Notes under the pieces: model-generated
Database searches by the model: none
Seen by the model: the letters and a program-made list of their open reading frames with translations, nothing else
What the model was told of the DNA's origin: nothing
Translations under genes and position numbers: made by a program
Shown: positions 16,166-24,536 of the stretch, piece after piece
Layout of the letters: each line of letters begins with the position of its first letter
How positions within the stretch are numbered: position 1 is the stretch's first letter
Assembly (NCBI GenBank): GCA_937138345.1
Contig: CAKZOW010000021.1
Coordinates: 1 to 32,484 of the forward strand
From: an uncultured archaeon
GTDB taxonomy: Archaea > Nanobdellota > Nanobdellia > Woesearchaeales > UBA583
Length of the DNA stretch: 32,484 bases
Direction: 5' to 3'

Positions 16166-17703
16166 TATTTAACTCTTTGAGGTAATTCTTTTCCTATTTT
16201 TTCTTTCCATAATTGGTCAAGATAATCTTGTTTTTGCATTTTTGCATTCTTTGCTAATCTTGCTAATCCTTTATCAAACTTTGAACCATATTGTGCTGCT
16301 TTTTTTTGTCTCTCTAAATATTTTTCTTCTAGTTTTGTATGTTCTCTTGTTGCATCTCTTAGAACAATTTTTGATCTTACTTCTGAATTTAGATAAGGTT
16401 TTGCTTCAACTTCATCTTTAATTTCTTCAATTTTTTCTAGATCTAATTTATATTTTGCTGGAATTGATAATGCGTAGTTGATAAGTTCTTTATCTAAAAA
16501 TGGAACTCGCAATTCTTGAGTAAAGTTCATTGTAATTACATCATCACGATAAAGGTCTCTTTGATGCATAATCTTGAGTCCCTCGTAACATTCTTGATTT
16601 GGATCTTTTGCTTGCTTATGTCTTCTATATCCTGCAAATATTTCTTCTGAACCAAGTCCTGAAAACATAACATCAATACCATCTTCTTGTGCTCTCATGC
16701 ATGCCAGATAAAATGGAAGTGCAACCGATACTTTGATATAATCATTATCTTCAATTAAATTCATCACATCAATTGTTTGTTGTTCTAGTTCATCAACATG
16801 AGTTGTTGCAACATGGAATCTTAAAAAATGTTTTCTTGATATTTCATCTGCATAAATTAAATCTTGTGCTTCTTCAATATTATTCCCTTCAATTTTTGCA
16901 GTGTATGATATGAAATCACATCCTAATTCTTTAAGTATCAAAGCAATTACCGTTGAATCAATTCCTCCTGAGAATAAAAGTCCAACTTTTTTATTTTTGT
17001 TTGTAGGTAGCCTTTTTCTTACTGCTTCTTTAAGTAATTTCCAAGTCTTATCTTTTATTGTATGATACTCATCTTGTGTTTCTTGTTCTGGTTTTTCTAA
17101 AATTCTCTCTTCAATCATCACTTCTTTATTTTGAGTATTGTAGTGAAGAATTTCTGTAGGTAAAAGTTCTTTTGCATGTTCGTTTAATACTTTTTTTTCA
17201 GATGCAAATTCTAACTTTGAATTTTCGTCAATAAAATACCAAAGTGGCTTAACTCCAAGCGGATCTCTTGCTAACGTTATGATTTTTTTTTTGAGATATG
17301 CGAATGCGTAATCTGCTGAGAGAGGTGAGAGGGTTTCTGCTGAGATTTTTTCATGTGAGTCAAGATAAGCAAGAAGAGTTTGAGTATCTGAGTCTGTCTC
17401 AATGTCGAGTTCTTTGTTTAATTCTTTATAATTGTAAATCTCTCCATTAAATACTAAAACTCCTTTACCTTGAATTGGTTGGGGTTGGAATCCTTCAATT
17501 GAGTGCAAACCATGACCAAAACACATCTGTGTTTTGGTCGAGTTGCTTGTGGGACTAAATGACTGGAGACTTGAGTGTATTTCAAGTTTATTTCCATCAT
17601 AGATTCCATAAGCATCTTTTCCTCTATTTTGTAATAAATTTAAAGCTTTGAGAGTTTTTTCTTTAGAATTTTCATGATTAACAAAACCAATTATTGAACA
17701 CAT
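16162..17703 (-). CDS. asnB: Asparagine synthetase, glutamine-hydrolysing
   Basis: The track starts at a GTG (17715). The true start is the ATG at 17703, because it gives Met-Cys (MCSIIGF) and Cys 2 must become the N-terminal nucleophile of the class II glutamine amidotransferase. The resulting 513-residue protein has NRGKDAYG and NGEIYN in the amidotransferase domain, and in the synthetase domain the ATP pyrophosphatase loop LLFSGGIDSTVI and SGLGSEEIFAGY. The latter usually reads SG.GADE, so the first acidic residue is Glu here. RVPFLD and the C-terminal RQKKAAQYGS are also family-typical. It makes Asn from Asp, Gln and ATP. The ATG lies 1 nt after the upstream gene's TAA, and GAGGGAG about 13 nt before it may act as ribosome-binding site, so translation is probably coupled. 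Confidence 0.93.
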   Translation of the reverse strand: MCSIIGFVNHENSKEKTLKALNLLQNRGKDAYGIYDGNKLEIHSSLQSFSPTSNSTKTQMCFGHGLHSIEGFQPQPIQGKGVLVFNGEIYNYKELNKELDIETDSDTQTLLAYLDSHEKISAETLSPLSADYAFAYLKKKIITLARDPLGVKPLWYFIDENSKLEFASEKKVLNEHAKELLPTEILHYNTQNKEVMIEERILEKPEQETQDEYHTIKDKTWKLLKEAVRKRLPTNKNKKVGLLFSGGIDSTVIALILKELGCDFISYTAKIEGNNIEEAQDLIYADEISRKHFLRFHVATTHVDELEQQTIDVMNLIEDNDYIKVSVALPFYLACMRAQEDGIDVMFSGLGSEEIFAGYRRHKQAKDPNQECYEGLKIMHQRDLYRDDVITMNFTQELRVPFLDKELINYALSIPAKYKLDLEKIEEIKDEVEAKPYLNSEVRSKIVLRDATREHTKLEEKYLERQKKAAQYGSKFDKGLARLAKNAKMQKQDYLDQLWKEKIGKELPQRVKY

Positions 17704-17704
17704 T

Positions 17705-18022
17705 TTACAAATCACACTCCCTCATTAAACCTGCAGGATAAACATACAAGGGAGTTACATCTTTTTCTTGTAGTTCTAATCTAGTATCATTTACTTTGTA
17801 CACATCAAAACCCGTATCTTGTGGTTTCATTGTATATAGATATCCTTCCTGAAATAATGTTTGAGTTGCATTTTGATCAATTGTTAGATGATAAGAATTC
17901 GTAGAATATACTCTTACATTATTGATAAGTATTGCATTTTCAATCATACAATCATGGACTTTCATAAATGATAGTTCTGGACTAGATGATAGAGCAAGAA
18001 GTGTAACTAAAGTAGTTTTCAT
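17705..18022 (-). CDS. Unknown 105-residue protein, translationally linked to asnB
   Basis: MKTTLVTLLALSSSPELSF opens a protein of 105 residues with no recognised domain. The sequence contains IENAILINNVRVYSTNSYHL and a C-terminal TPLYVYPAGLMRECDL, suggesting a small beta-rich fold. The first 13 residues are mildly hydrophobic but too short for a clear signal peptide. Its stop lies 1 nt before asnB's ATG, so the two share a transcript and expression is coupled. The A/T box CTTTAAAAATAAAAT about 20-30 nt upstream suggests that it leads the transcript without a leader. A role connected with asparagine synthesis is possible but has only positional support. Confidence 0.6.
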   Translation of the reverse strand: MKTTLVTLLALSSSPELSFMKVHDCMIENAILINNVRVYSTNSYHLTIDQNATQTLFQEGYLYTMKPQDTGFDVYKVNDTRLELQEKDVTPLYVYPAGLMRECDL

Positions 18023-18053
18023 AAAATAATAAGTAGTATTTTATTTTTAAAGA

Positions 18054-18785
18054 TTAATGTTTGAGTTTTTCTGAAATATAATACTCTAATAAGTCCTTCA
18101 AGTTTACTATGTCTTCAATATTATATTTGATTAATTTTTCTAATGCTTGCAGATCTCCTTGCTTGTATTTTTTCCAAAGCCTTACAGCTTCAAATCCATT
18201 CACATTTGCAACATCTTCTGGTCTTGAAATCCCTAGCTGTAATTCAATATTTTTCAACCCTCCCGAGTGGCCTAATTCTTTAAGTAAAAATCTTAAGTCC
18301 AGGTGAATTACATCATATTTGTAGTTTCCATGATGTTCAATAAAAGGCATATCAAATTGTTTTCCATTAAATGTTACTACAATGTCAAATTCTTTTAGTT
18401 TTTCATATGCTTCATGTAAGTCTTTTCCTTGAATATATACTTTTGGCTCTTCTCCATCATAAATACCAATTGTTGTAATTTGATGAGACCATCTAGATAA
18501 ACCAGTTGTTTCAATATCAACATAAGCAATTTTTCCTAGATCCTTTAGTTTCCAATGCTCCCTTTCTTTGAGTTTATTTTTGAAATAAGAAATGTCTTTT
18601 TCTTCATGTGCTTGCTGAGCAAAAAAAAGTTCTGTTTTTATTTTATCAAGTTTTGATTTTGGAAGGCAATCTAATTCATGATGGTTGTCTAAGAATTGTT
18701 GCCAGTTTTCAATTCCAGCTTCTTTGATTTTTTTCTCTGAAGATTCTGAAATTCCATCTATAAAAGAAAAGGTATTTTGTATCAT
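18054..18785 (-). CDS. YprB-type RNase H-like 3'-5' exonuclease with N-terminal HhH-like segment
   Basis: The 243-residue protein has an N-terminal helix-hairpin-helix-like region (FSFIDGISESSEKKIKEAGI) and a DEDD-family exonuclease core. Acidic motif 1 is YVDIETTGLSRW (Asp-x-Glu), motif 2 is VVTFNGKQFDMPFI (Asn-Gly...Asp), and motif 3 is YNIEDIVNLKDLL. This order matches the YprB/RNase_H_2 family found in bacteria and archaea. It probably trims DNA or RNA 3' ends; the natural substrate is not established. TTTAAAAATC centred about 26 nt before the ATG suggests a leaderless mRNA. The downstream 105-residue gene starts 31 nt after its stop. Confidence 0.85.
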   Translation of the reverse strand: MIQNTFSFIDGISESSEKKIKEAGIENWQQFLDNHHELDCLPKSKLDKIKTELFFAQQAHEEKDISYFKNKLKEREHWKLKDLGKIAYVDIETTGLSRWSHQITTIGIYDGEEPKVYIQGKDLHEAYEKLKEFDIVVTFNGKQFDMPFIEHHGNYKYDVIHLDLRFLLKELGHSGGLKNIELQLGISRPEDVANVNGFEAVRLWKKYKQGDLQALEKLIKYNIEDIVNLKDLLEYYISEKLKH

Positions 18786-18844
18786 AGATAATTCTATTAC
18801 TATTGATTTTTAAAGATTAGTTACTCTATGATCTAGATTATTTT

Positions 18845-20074
18845 TTAAAAATTTAATTTATATTTTCTTGTGGAAAAAACCATATATAAATATGCAATGA
18901 AATAGATTACTCCAGTTATTAAAAAACCAGAGTTATAAGTTAAAGTTTCATTAATTATTGCTCCTAATCCTAGACCTAGAATCGCACCTAAAGCAAATAT
19001 TAAATCAGATACGCTCACTACTCTTCCTAAATACCTTTTTTGAGTATTTGTCTGTATTAAGTAAATATATCTGATATATTGAAGGCCTGCAAAAATACCT
19101 ATGATAAAATGGAAAAAAAGGGCAGTATAATAATTATTTTCGAAATTTTTTAGGGAAAAAACAAATAAGAATAAAGTAATTGAACCAAATAAGTAAATAT
19201 ATTTTGTTAACGTTGACTCTCTAATTGATTGAGATAATTTCTTAATTACTGGTGATACAAGTGCTCCTGTTGCTATAAAAAATAATAAAAAACTAAAACT
19301 AGAACCTGGACTCATTCCAATAGATTGCGATATCCTAATTGAAAAATCTGTTGATGATGAAACAAAAAAAGCCGATGCAAAAAAATGAAAAAAAACTATT
19401 CCAATTAAAATTACTTTTAGCTCAATACTGTTTTTTATATAATGAATTCCTTCTTTTAATTCTTTTAATGTTGTAGGTTTTTCTTTTTTTTTCTTTGTAA
19501 TTGTCTCTTGTGTGTATTTTATAAAGACTAAAAGTAATGCTGAAAATAGATATGTAGATGCATCAAAAATTAATGCTACACTTAATGAAAATGCTTCTAT
19601 AAGATATGTTCCAAATAAGAACCCAACTAACAGAGCTATAATTTCTAATGATGCATAAATTTTATTGTAGAAAATGATTTTTTCTTTTGGAACTAAAAAT
19701 GGCATAATGGATTTTTTACAGGGTTCAAACATTGAAGTTAATACTCCAATTAAAAAAACACAACAGTAAAGATAAAGTAGAGAGTCATTGAAAAAAAGTA
19801 AAGATAAAATTAATGTAGCTCTTAAGATATCTGAGAGTATCATTAATTCTTTTTTCTTTTTTTTATCTGCTAATAACCCAAACAAATATCCAAATAAAAA
19901 TAAAGGAGCATATAATGTTGCAATTAAAAATGAAGAATTATATGTTGATTCTGTTGTTCCAATGATTGCAACTGCAATTGAAATAAAAACTGCTAAAGAA
20001 ATTTTATCTCCAATTAATGAAACAAATTGTCCTAAGGTGAGGAAATAAAAGTTCTTTTTTTCGTATTTTTGCAT
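18845..20074 (-). CDS. Major facilitator superfamily transporter
   Basis: The 409-residue protein has about 12 hydrophobic segments. It shows the MFS loop 2-3 pattern after TM2, GLLADKKKKKELMILSDILRA (compare G-x-x-x-D-R-x-G-R-R/K), and the similar GRVVSVSDLIFALGAILGLGLGA in the second half. The arrangement resembles the MFS-3/enterobactin-exporter-like branch of drug and solute efflux carriers. Substrate cannot be told from sequence. Lys and Phe/Ile richness reflects the low GC content. A TATA-like CATTTATATG sits about 30 nt upstream. Between it and thrS lies the duplicated hairpin unit at 20132-20255. Its TAA falls in a TTTTTAAAAA palindrome. Confidence 0.88.
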   Translation of the reverse strand: MQKYEKKNFYFLTLGQFVSLIGDKISLAVFISIAVAIIGTTESTYNSSFLIATLYAPLFLFGYLFGLLADKKKKKELMILSDILRATLILSLLFFNDSLLYLYCCVFLIGVLTSMFEPCKKSIMPFLVPKEKIIFYNKIYASLEIIALLVGFLFGTYLIEAFSLSVALIFDASTYLFSALLLVFIKYTQETITKKKKEKPTTLKELKEGIHYIKNSIELKVILIGIVFFHFFASAFFVSSSTDFSIRISQSIGMSPGSSFSFLLFFIATGALVSPVIKKLSQSIRESTLTKYIYLFGSITLFLFVFSLKNFENNYYTALFFHFIIGIFAGLQYIRYIYLIQTNTQKRYLGRVVSVSDLIFALGAILGLGLGAIINETLTYNSGFLITGVIYFIAYLYMVFSTRKYKLNF

Positions 20075-20131
20075 GAATAGAGATATATCATAAAATACGC
20101 ATATAAATGTAGTTATATAACTTTTTACATT

Positions 20132-20169
20132 GAGATATAAAAATTAATATGTAATTAATTTCTTATCTC
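20132..20169 (-). repeat. Second copy of the thrS tail/terminator hairpin unit
   Basis: This unit repeats 20220-20255, with 33 nt identical without a gap (20137-20169 and 20223-20255) and only an extra AT near one edge. Read leftward it still encodes the last seven residues of ThrRS (DKKLITY) and the TAA. The match begins and ends at the GAGAT and ATCTC edges of the hairpin, so the duplicated unit is the hairpin itself. It lies 58 nt upstream of the MFS start. Confidence 0.85.
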
Positions 20170-20186
20170 CACTAAACACTAAAGTT

Positions 20187-20220
20187 CTTGTGCATTTTGC
20201 CAAAGCAAAATGTTTACAAG
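20187..20220 (-). terminator. Composite hairpin between the two thrS-tail copies
   Basis: CTTGT-g-CATTTTGC pairs with GCAAAATG-ttt-ACAAG around CAAA (13 bp in two helices with a small internal loop). It is the most stable intergenic hairpin seen here because of its G-C pairs. On the thrS transcript it would form just after the stop-spanning hairpin. Confidence 0.65.
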
Positions 20221-20255
20221 AGATAAAAATTAATATGTAATTAATTTCTTATCTC
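20220..20255 (-). terminator. Stop-spanning hairpin of thrS (first copy of the repeated unit)
   Basis: GAGATAA-AAATTAAT pairs with ATTAATTT-c-TTATCTC around ATGTA (15 bp, one bulge). The thrS TAA (20230-20232) lies within an arm and the other arm is coding sequence. An almost exact copy is at 20132-20169. Confidence 0.75.
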
Positions 20256-22194
20256 TTTCTTCAGTGATTTTCTCAACAAACTCTTCTAAGGAACAAGTGA
20301 ATTCCTCATTTTTACCGTTTACAAATTTTCTGGATCTTACTGAGACTGTATTGTTTTCAATGTCTTTGTCTCCAAGAACTAGCATGTAATTTGGTTTATC
20401 AACTTCACGAGCCATTGCAATTTTTTTACCAACACCCTCATTTGAAAAATCAGTTTCAACTCTAAATCCTAAATCAAATAATTGGTCTCTTATTTTATTA
20501 CAATACTCTTTGTGTCTATCTGCAACATTAATTATTTTAATTTGAGTGGGTGCAAGCCATAGAGGGAATTTTCCAGCAAAGTGTTCAATCATAATTGCCA
20601 TGAATCTCTCTACTGAACCTAAAACTGCTCTGTGAATCATAACTGGTTGTTCTGGAGTTCCTTTATCTGATTCAAATTTTAACTCAAATCTCTCAGGTAA
20701 ATTGAAATCGAGTTGAATTGTTGGACATTGGTGAACTCTACCTAGACAATCTTTTAATCTAAAGTCAATTTTTGGACCATAGAATGCACCATCACCTTCA
20801 CAAATTTCAAATTCTTTTCCATTTCTTTTAATAGCATCCTCGAGAGCTTTTTCAGCTTTATCCCAAATTTCTTTTGTTCCAATTGCATTCTCTGGTCTAG
20901 TTGAGAGTTCAATTTCATAATCCATTTGAAATACATCTTTATACACATAATCTACAAATTGTAAGACTTTATCGATCTCATCTACAATTTGATCCTCAGT
21001 GCAGAAAATATGAGCGTCATCTTGACAAAACTTTCTCACCCTAGTTAAACCTGAGAGAGCACCCGAGAGCTCATTTCTGTGAAGTGCACCAAAGTCTGCA
21101 ATCCTAAGTGGTAGATCTTTATATGATTTAAATTCATTTTTGAAAATTAAACAATGAGATGGACAATTCATAGGTTTTAGAGAATACTCCTGATCTTCAA
21201 TTTTTAGAGAAAACATATCTTCCGCATATTTTGCAGCATGACCTGAGATTTCCCATAATTTTTTGTTAAACATATTTGGAGTCATTACTTCACGATAATC
21301 TTGTTCTCTATAAATTCCTCTAATAAAATCTTGAAGTTCTCTATAAATTGTATATCCTTTAGGTAGAAAGAATGCCATTCCTGGTGCAAATTCATGATTC
21401 ATGAATAATTTCATTTTTTTACCTAAAATTCTGTGATCTCTTTTTTTTGCTTCTTCAAGCATTGCATAATGTTCTTCCATCTCAGATTTTTTCCAAAATG
21501 CTGACCCATAGATTCTATTTAATTGTTTATTCTCTGCATTTGCTCTCCAGTATGCTTTTGTTACTCTCTCTAGTTTGAATGCTTTAATCATTCCTGTTCT
21601 TGGCAAATGAGGCCCCATGCAAATATCCTTAAATTCTCCTTGAGAGTAAAATTGGAAACCTTTGTCATCTACTTTCCCTTCACCTGCTTCATCTCCTGAG
21701 AGATTTCCTTTTTCAATTCCTTCAATGATTTCTAATTTGTATTCATTATCTTTAAAAAAATCTTTAGCTTCTTGTGCTGAGAGGTATTCTTTTGTAATCT
21801 CAAGATTTTCTTTAATGATTTTTTGCATCTCAACTTCTATTTTTGGGAGATCTTCGTCTTGAAGTGCATCATAATCTACATCATAATAAAAACCATGCTC
21901 AATTGCAGGACCAATTGTGATTTTTGCTTCTGGAAAAACCCTAAGAATTGCTTGTGCAAAAACGTGTGCTGTTGTATGTCTTAAAATGTCTAGAGACTCT
22001 GGTGTTCTGGACGTTATAATTTCTACTTGAGAATCCTCCGTGATGGTTGTGGTTAGATCTAAAAGTTCATTGTTTGCTTTATATGCTATTGCTTGTCTAG
22101 CTAAACCTTCAGAGATTGAACTTGCAATGTCTAAACCGCTTACTTCTTTTTCAAATGTTTTTTGTGTACCATCAGGTAGAGTAATTCTTACCAT
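20230..22194 (-). CDS. thrS: Threonyl-tRNA synthetase, bacterial type
   Basis: The 654-residue class II synthetase charges tRNA-Thr. It has an N-terminal TGS domain (about 1-62), the bacterial editing domain (HTTAHVFAQAI with the HxxxH motif, and DICMGPHLPRTG with the partner Cys/His), the catalytic core with motif 2 RNELSGALSGLTRVRKF, the zinc ligands in MNCPSH, DDAHIF and VMIHRA, motif 3 around HRAVLGSVERFMAIMIEH, and a C-terminal anticodon-binding domain. This is the bacterial layout, whereas many archaea have a different, DTD-like editing domain; a bacterial origin by transfer is likely. No Shine-Dalgarno is evident, and TTATTATAAAC about 25-30 nt upstream suggests its own leaderless start 31 nt after the unknown gene on the same strand. 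Its last codons lie in a duplicated hairpin unit. Confidence 0.97.
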   Translation of the reverse strand: MVRITLPDGTQKTFEKEVSGLDIASSISEGLARQAIAYKANNELLDLTTTITEDSQVEIITSRTPESLDILRHTTAHVFAQAILRVFPEAKITIGPAIEHGFYYDVDYDALQDEDLPKIEVEMQKIIKENLEITKEYLSAQEAKDFFKDNEYKLEIIEGIEKGNLSGDEAGEGKVDDKGFQFYSQGEFKDICMGPHLPRTGMIKAFKLERVTKAYWRANAENKQLNRIYGSAFWKKSEMEEHYAMLEEAKKRDHRILGKKMKLFMNHEFAPGMAFFLPKGYTIYRELQDFIRGIYREQDYREVMTPNMFNKKLWEISGHAAKYAEDMFSLKIEDQEYSLKPMNCPSHCLIFKNEFKSYKDLPLRIADFGALHRNELSGALSGLTRVRKFCQDDAHIFCTEDQIVDEIDKVLQFVDYVYKDVFQMDYEIELSTRPENAIGTKEIWDKAEKALEDAIKRNGKEFEICEGDGAFYGPKIDFRLKDCLGRVHQCPTIQLDFNLPERFELKFESDKGTPEQPVMIHRAVLGSVERFMAIMIEHFAGKFPLWLAPTQIKIINVADRHKEYCNKIRDQLFDLGFRVETDFSNEGVGKKIAMAREVDKPNYMLVLGDKDIENNTVSVRSRKFVNGKNEEFTCSLEEFVEKITEERDKKLITY

Positions 22195-22225
22195 AGAATA
22201 GATGAGAGAAAGAGGTTTATAATAA

Positions 22226-22792
22226 TTATGCTACTCTTTTTTCTAATTTGTGTTTTTTTACATAGAATGGTTTTTCAAATTTATTCCCTAATGATACAAA
22301 CAAAGATGATTGAAGTTGTTGTGTCAACTCAAAACTATTTCCTGTTTTAATTAAATGAAGGTAATGTAATAATTTTTTTGAAATTTCTTCAAACGAATCT
22401 AGAGAATTAGTTTTAAAGTAATGTTTCCTTTGAATTAAGCCAAGTTCTGAATCACTAATTAAAACTTTTGTTTTGTTTTCTGGAAATAATTTAGATAATT
22501 TATACTCAAAAGGACTTTTAAATAAAAGAGGTAGAGAAGATTTTTTTGTATCTCGTGTTAGGGCAAGATAAGGAGAAATTGTATGTTGCTCACCAAAATT
22601 TGTTAAGTCTGTACCAAACCTCATTGAAGAAATCATATTTGAACCTTCACATAATCTTCCACATTCATGTAATAGAGAAACTTGAAAATAACGAATATAA
22701 TCCCTTAAATTATCTGAAATATCTATAGTAGGGTGAGATAAACATGATTTTGCTTCCCAAAAAAATTGTTCTGGTTTTCTAACTCTTGCCAT
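22226..22792 (-). CDS. Unknown 188-residue protein upstream of thrS
   Basis: MARVRKPEQFFWEAKSCLSHP opens a soluble, mostly helical protein. Visible features are a central His/Cys-containing helix (IRYFQVSLLHECGRLCEG), a loop with FGTDLTNFGEQHTISPYLAL, and a basic C-terminus (KPFYVKKHKLEKRVA). No family is recognised. A TATA-like TTTAAAAAG about 30 nt upstream fits a leaderless mRNA. The promoter overlaps the area just downstream of the RluA gene's terminator. thrS follows after 31 nt, so read-through is possible but thrS appears to have its own box. Confidence 0.55.
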   Translation of the reverse strand: MARVRKPEQFFWEAKSCLSHPTIDISDNLRDYIRYFQVSLLHECGRLCEGSNMISSMRFGTDLTNFGEQHTISPYLALTRDTKKSSLPLLFKSPFEYKLSKLFPENKTKVLISDSELGLIQRKHYFKTNSLDSFEEISKKLLHYLHLIKTGNSFELTQQLQSSLFVSLGNKFEKPFYVKKHKLEKRVA

Positions 22793-22829
22793 TAGATGAT
22801 ACTTATGGAATTTAATCTTTTTAAATATT

Positions 22830-22855
22830 TGGAAAAACTTATTCCTGTTTTTCCA
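22830..22855 (-). terminator. Stop-spanning hairpin of the RluA-family gene
   Basis: TGGAAAAAC pairs perfectly with GTTTTTCCA (9 bp) and the 8-nt loop contains the TAA (22839-22841). Each arm ends in an A- or T-run, so on the coding strand the hairpin is followed by AATATTT. Confidence 0.65.
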
Positions 22856-23798
22856 TGTGAGATAAACAAATAGATAAATCGTCTAGGAGAGGTGCTTCAA
22901 ATTTGTGCCTTTGATTTTTATATTCAAATTCAATTGAAGTTGCATGTAAAAATTGTCGCTTTAAGATAGGTTCTAATTCTCTATTAATTACTGATTTTCC
23001 ATACATTGTATCTCCTACTATTGGATGTCCAATATGTTTCATATGAACTCTAATTTGGTGCATAACTCCTGTTTTAATTTCTACTTCAACTAATGAGAAG
23101 ATAGTATTGTTGTATTGATATTCTTCTAATACTTTGTAATTTGAATGGGATTGTTTTACCCACTCCGCTTTGTTTTTATTTGCATTTACAACTGATACTT
23201 TTTCTCTTTGATCTTGAGGATTTCTTTGAAGATTAACTTTTATTTCACCACTTGTTTTTGTAAATGAACCCTCGCATAAACAAAGATATTTTTTAATTAC
23301 ATTTCTTTCTCTAAATGCTTGGTTTAAATCTCTTAGAGATGTTTTGTTTTTTGCACATACTAAAATCCCTGATGTGTTTTTATCAATTCTGTGTACATGG
23401 AAATAATTAAATGGAGTTGTATCACTATTTTTATGTTTTAAAAATGCTAAATGTAATGATAATGAGTTTTGATTATCTTGAGACCCCTGAACAATAATGT
23501 TGCTTGGTTTGTTTAATACTAAAAGATCTTGATCTTCAAATATTGTGTCAATATGTAAATTCTTTCTCTCTTGAGGAACATATTGCTCTTCCCTAAGTTT
23601 AATCGTATCTAACCAAACTTTAATGATATCTCCAGTTTTTAGAGTAGAATCATCTTTGATTTTTTTACCATTTAAGGTAATTCTTTTTTCTTTTAGAAAT
23701 TTAATAAGCGAGTTAAAAGGAATATCTAATCTTTTTTTTAGATAGTTTTTTGGTTTAACTCCATTAAATTCATCTTCTATTTTTATTTCATATGGCAT
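22839..23798 (-). CDS. RluA-family 23S rRNA/tRNA pseudouridine synthase with S4 domain
   Basis: The 319-residue protein has an N-terminal S4 RNA-binding domain (FNSLIKFLKEKRITLNGKKI, then TLKTGDIIKVWL) and an RluA/RluC/RluD catalytic domain. The catalytic Asp lies in HVHRIDKNTSGILVCAK; other family motifs are VLNKPSNIIVQGS, KKYLCLCEG and the C-terminal MHQIRVHMKHIGHPIVGDTMYG. It converts specific uridines to pseudouridine in rRNA or tRNA. This family is chiefly bacterial and eukaryotic, so acquisition from bacteria is likely. Length and layout match bacterial RluC/RluD. A TATA-like TATATAAATAG lies close upstream, and a CAAAAATGT inverted repeat lies just beyond it. Confidence 0.9.
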   Translation of the reverse strand: MPYEIKIEDEFNGVKPKNYLKKRLDIPFNSLIKFLKEKRITLNGKKIKDDSTLKTGDIIKVWLDTIKLREEQYVPQERKNLHIDTIFEDQDLLVLNKPSNIIVQGSQDNQNSLSLHLAFLKHKNSDTTPFNYFHVHRIDKNTSGILVCAKNKTSLRDLNQAFRERNVIKKYLCLCEGSFTKTSGEIKVNLQRNPQDQREKVSVVNANKNKAEWVKQSHSNYKVLEEYQYNNTIFSLVEVEIKTGVMHQIRVHMKHIGHPIVGDTMYGKSVINRELEPILKRQFLHATSIEFEYKNQRHKFEAPLLDDLSICLSHMEKQE

Positions 23799-23822
23799 TT
23801 TCTATTTATATAAAATGGCGAC

Positions 23823-23846
23823 CAAAAATGTGTTTTTACATTTTTG
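23823..23846. promoter_or_regulatory. Inverted repeat CAAAAATGT / ACATTTTTG between divergent genes
   Basis: The 9-nt arms are exact reverse complements around GTTTTT. The site lies about 10 nt upstream of the RluA-gene TATA-like box and 120 nt before the nuclease gene. A related repeat, CAAAAATG/CATTTTTG, lies on the far side of the nuclease gene (24537-24559). Confidence 0.45.
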
Positions 23847-23944
23847 AGTATGACATTTTTTAGTTATATCTAGTAAAAAGAATACTTTGTATTTTATAAA
23901 TATGATATTTGTTGAATAAATGTGTTTATTTAGAATTGGAATTA

Positions 23945-23954
23945 TTTATAAATA
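23945..23954 (+). promoter_or_regulatory. TATA box of the nuclease-like gene
   Basis: TTTATAAATA is centred 19 nt before the ATG at 23968 but 25 nt before the in-frame ATG at 23974. The usual spacing in this window favours the second ATG as the leaderless start. Confidence 0.5.
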
Positions 23955-23967
23955 AGGAAGTTGAGAA

Positions 23968-24441
23968 ATGGATATGGATATTAAAGAAAGAGAAAAAATC
24001 CTAAGAATGGAACTTATGTGTAAATATAGTGAATCTTATTTTGAAAAATATTATCTGTCTCAGGGGTTTTCTGTGTATAAAATCATATACAATACTTCTA
24101 GAGACACTTATAGTTTAAATGAGGAATTTGAGAAAGCATATCATGGTTTTATAAGAGAATACCCTGAGGAAGTAAAAAAATATTTAGGAGATATATTTTA
24201 TAATTCTTCAAAACCTACACCATTATATGGTATTCCTGATTTTGTGTGTATTAAAGGCAAAGAATTATTTTTTTTAGAAGTTAAATCAGGACAGAGCCAT
24301 ATCAATAAAAATCAAAAAGAAATGTGTGAGTCTATTAAAAAAAGTGGGTTTGACATTTATATTTGTAGATGTGATATCTCTGGTGTAGATACTGATTTTT
24401 CTGAAATAAAAATTGTAGGTCAAACTATAACACAATATTAG
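23968..24441 (+). CDS. PD-(D/E)XK nuclease-like protein (VRR-NUC-like)
   Basis: The 157-residue protein (155 if the second ATG is used) carries a nuclease-fold signature in its C-terminal half: YGIPDFVCIKGKELFFLEVKSG, i.e. G-x-P-D then E-x-K, followed by a helix with a conserved-looking Gln (NKNQKEMCESIKKSG) and a strand DIYICRCD. This matches the PD-(D/E)XK superfamily and most resembles VRR-NUC and archaeal Holliday-junction-resolvase-like or orphan restriction-type nucleases. The N-terminal 80 residues are charged and helical (ILRMELMCKYSESYFEKYYL). No methyltransferase or other partner is adjacent. Inverted repeats flank the gene. Likely role: DNA cleavage in repair or defence; specificity unknown. 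Confidence 0.7.
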   Translation: MDMDIKEREKILRMELMCKYSESYFEKYYLSQGFSVYKIIYNTSRDTYSLNEEFEKAYHGFIREYPEEVKKYLGDIFYNSSKPTPLYGIPDFVCIKGKELFFLEVKSGQSHINKNQKEMCESIKKSGFDIYICRCDISGVDTDFSEIKIVGQTITQY

Positions 24442-24523
24442 GTAAATAAATGGCCATGTTTTTAGATTTTATTTTCTTAATAGATAATTTTTAAATTTTT
24501 ACAAGGGATTTTTATTTACCCTA
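24439..24523. repeat. Long-loop inverted repeat beginning at the nuclease stop codon
   Basis: TAGGTAAATAAA, whose first three bases are the stop codon, matches TTTATTTACCCTA 60 nt away as a reverse complement with one extra base. The loop is AT-rich and empty of ORFs. It is the first of three inverted repeats between this gene and the convergent membrane-protein gene. Confidence 0.45.
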
Positions 24524-24536
24524 CCTCAAATATTCT

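Noticed and set aside
18845-20074. MFS gene as cargo of a mobile element bounded by the thrS repeats
   Set aside because: Both repeat copies lie on the same side of the MFS gene, so they do not bracket it, and no integrase or transposase is present.
20132-20255. CRISPR-like or MITE-like interpretation of the thrS repeats
   Set aside because: Only two copies with one spacer, the repeat includes coding sequence of thrS, and 33 nt is far longer than a usual target-site duplication. A tail duplication explains it better.
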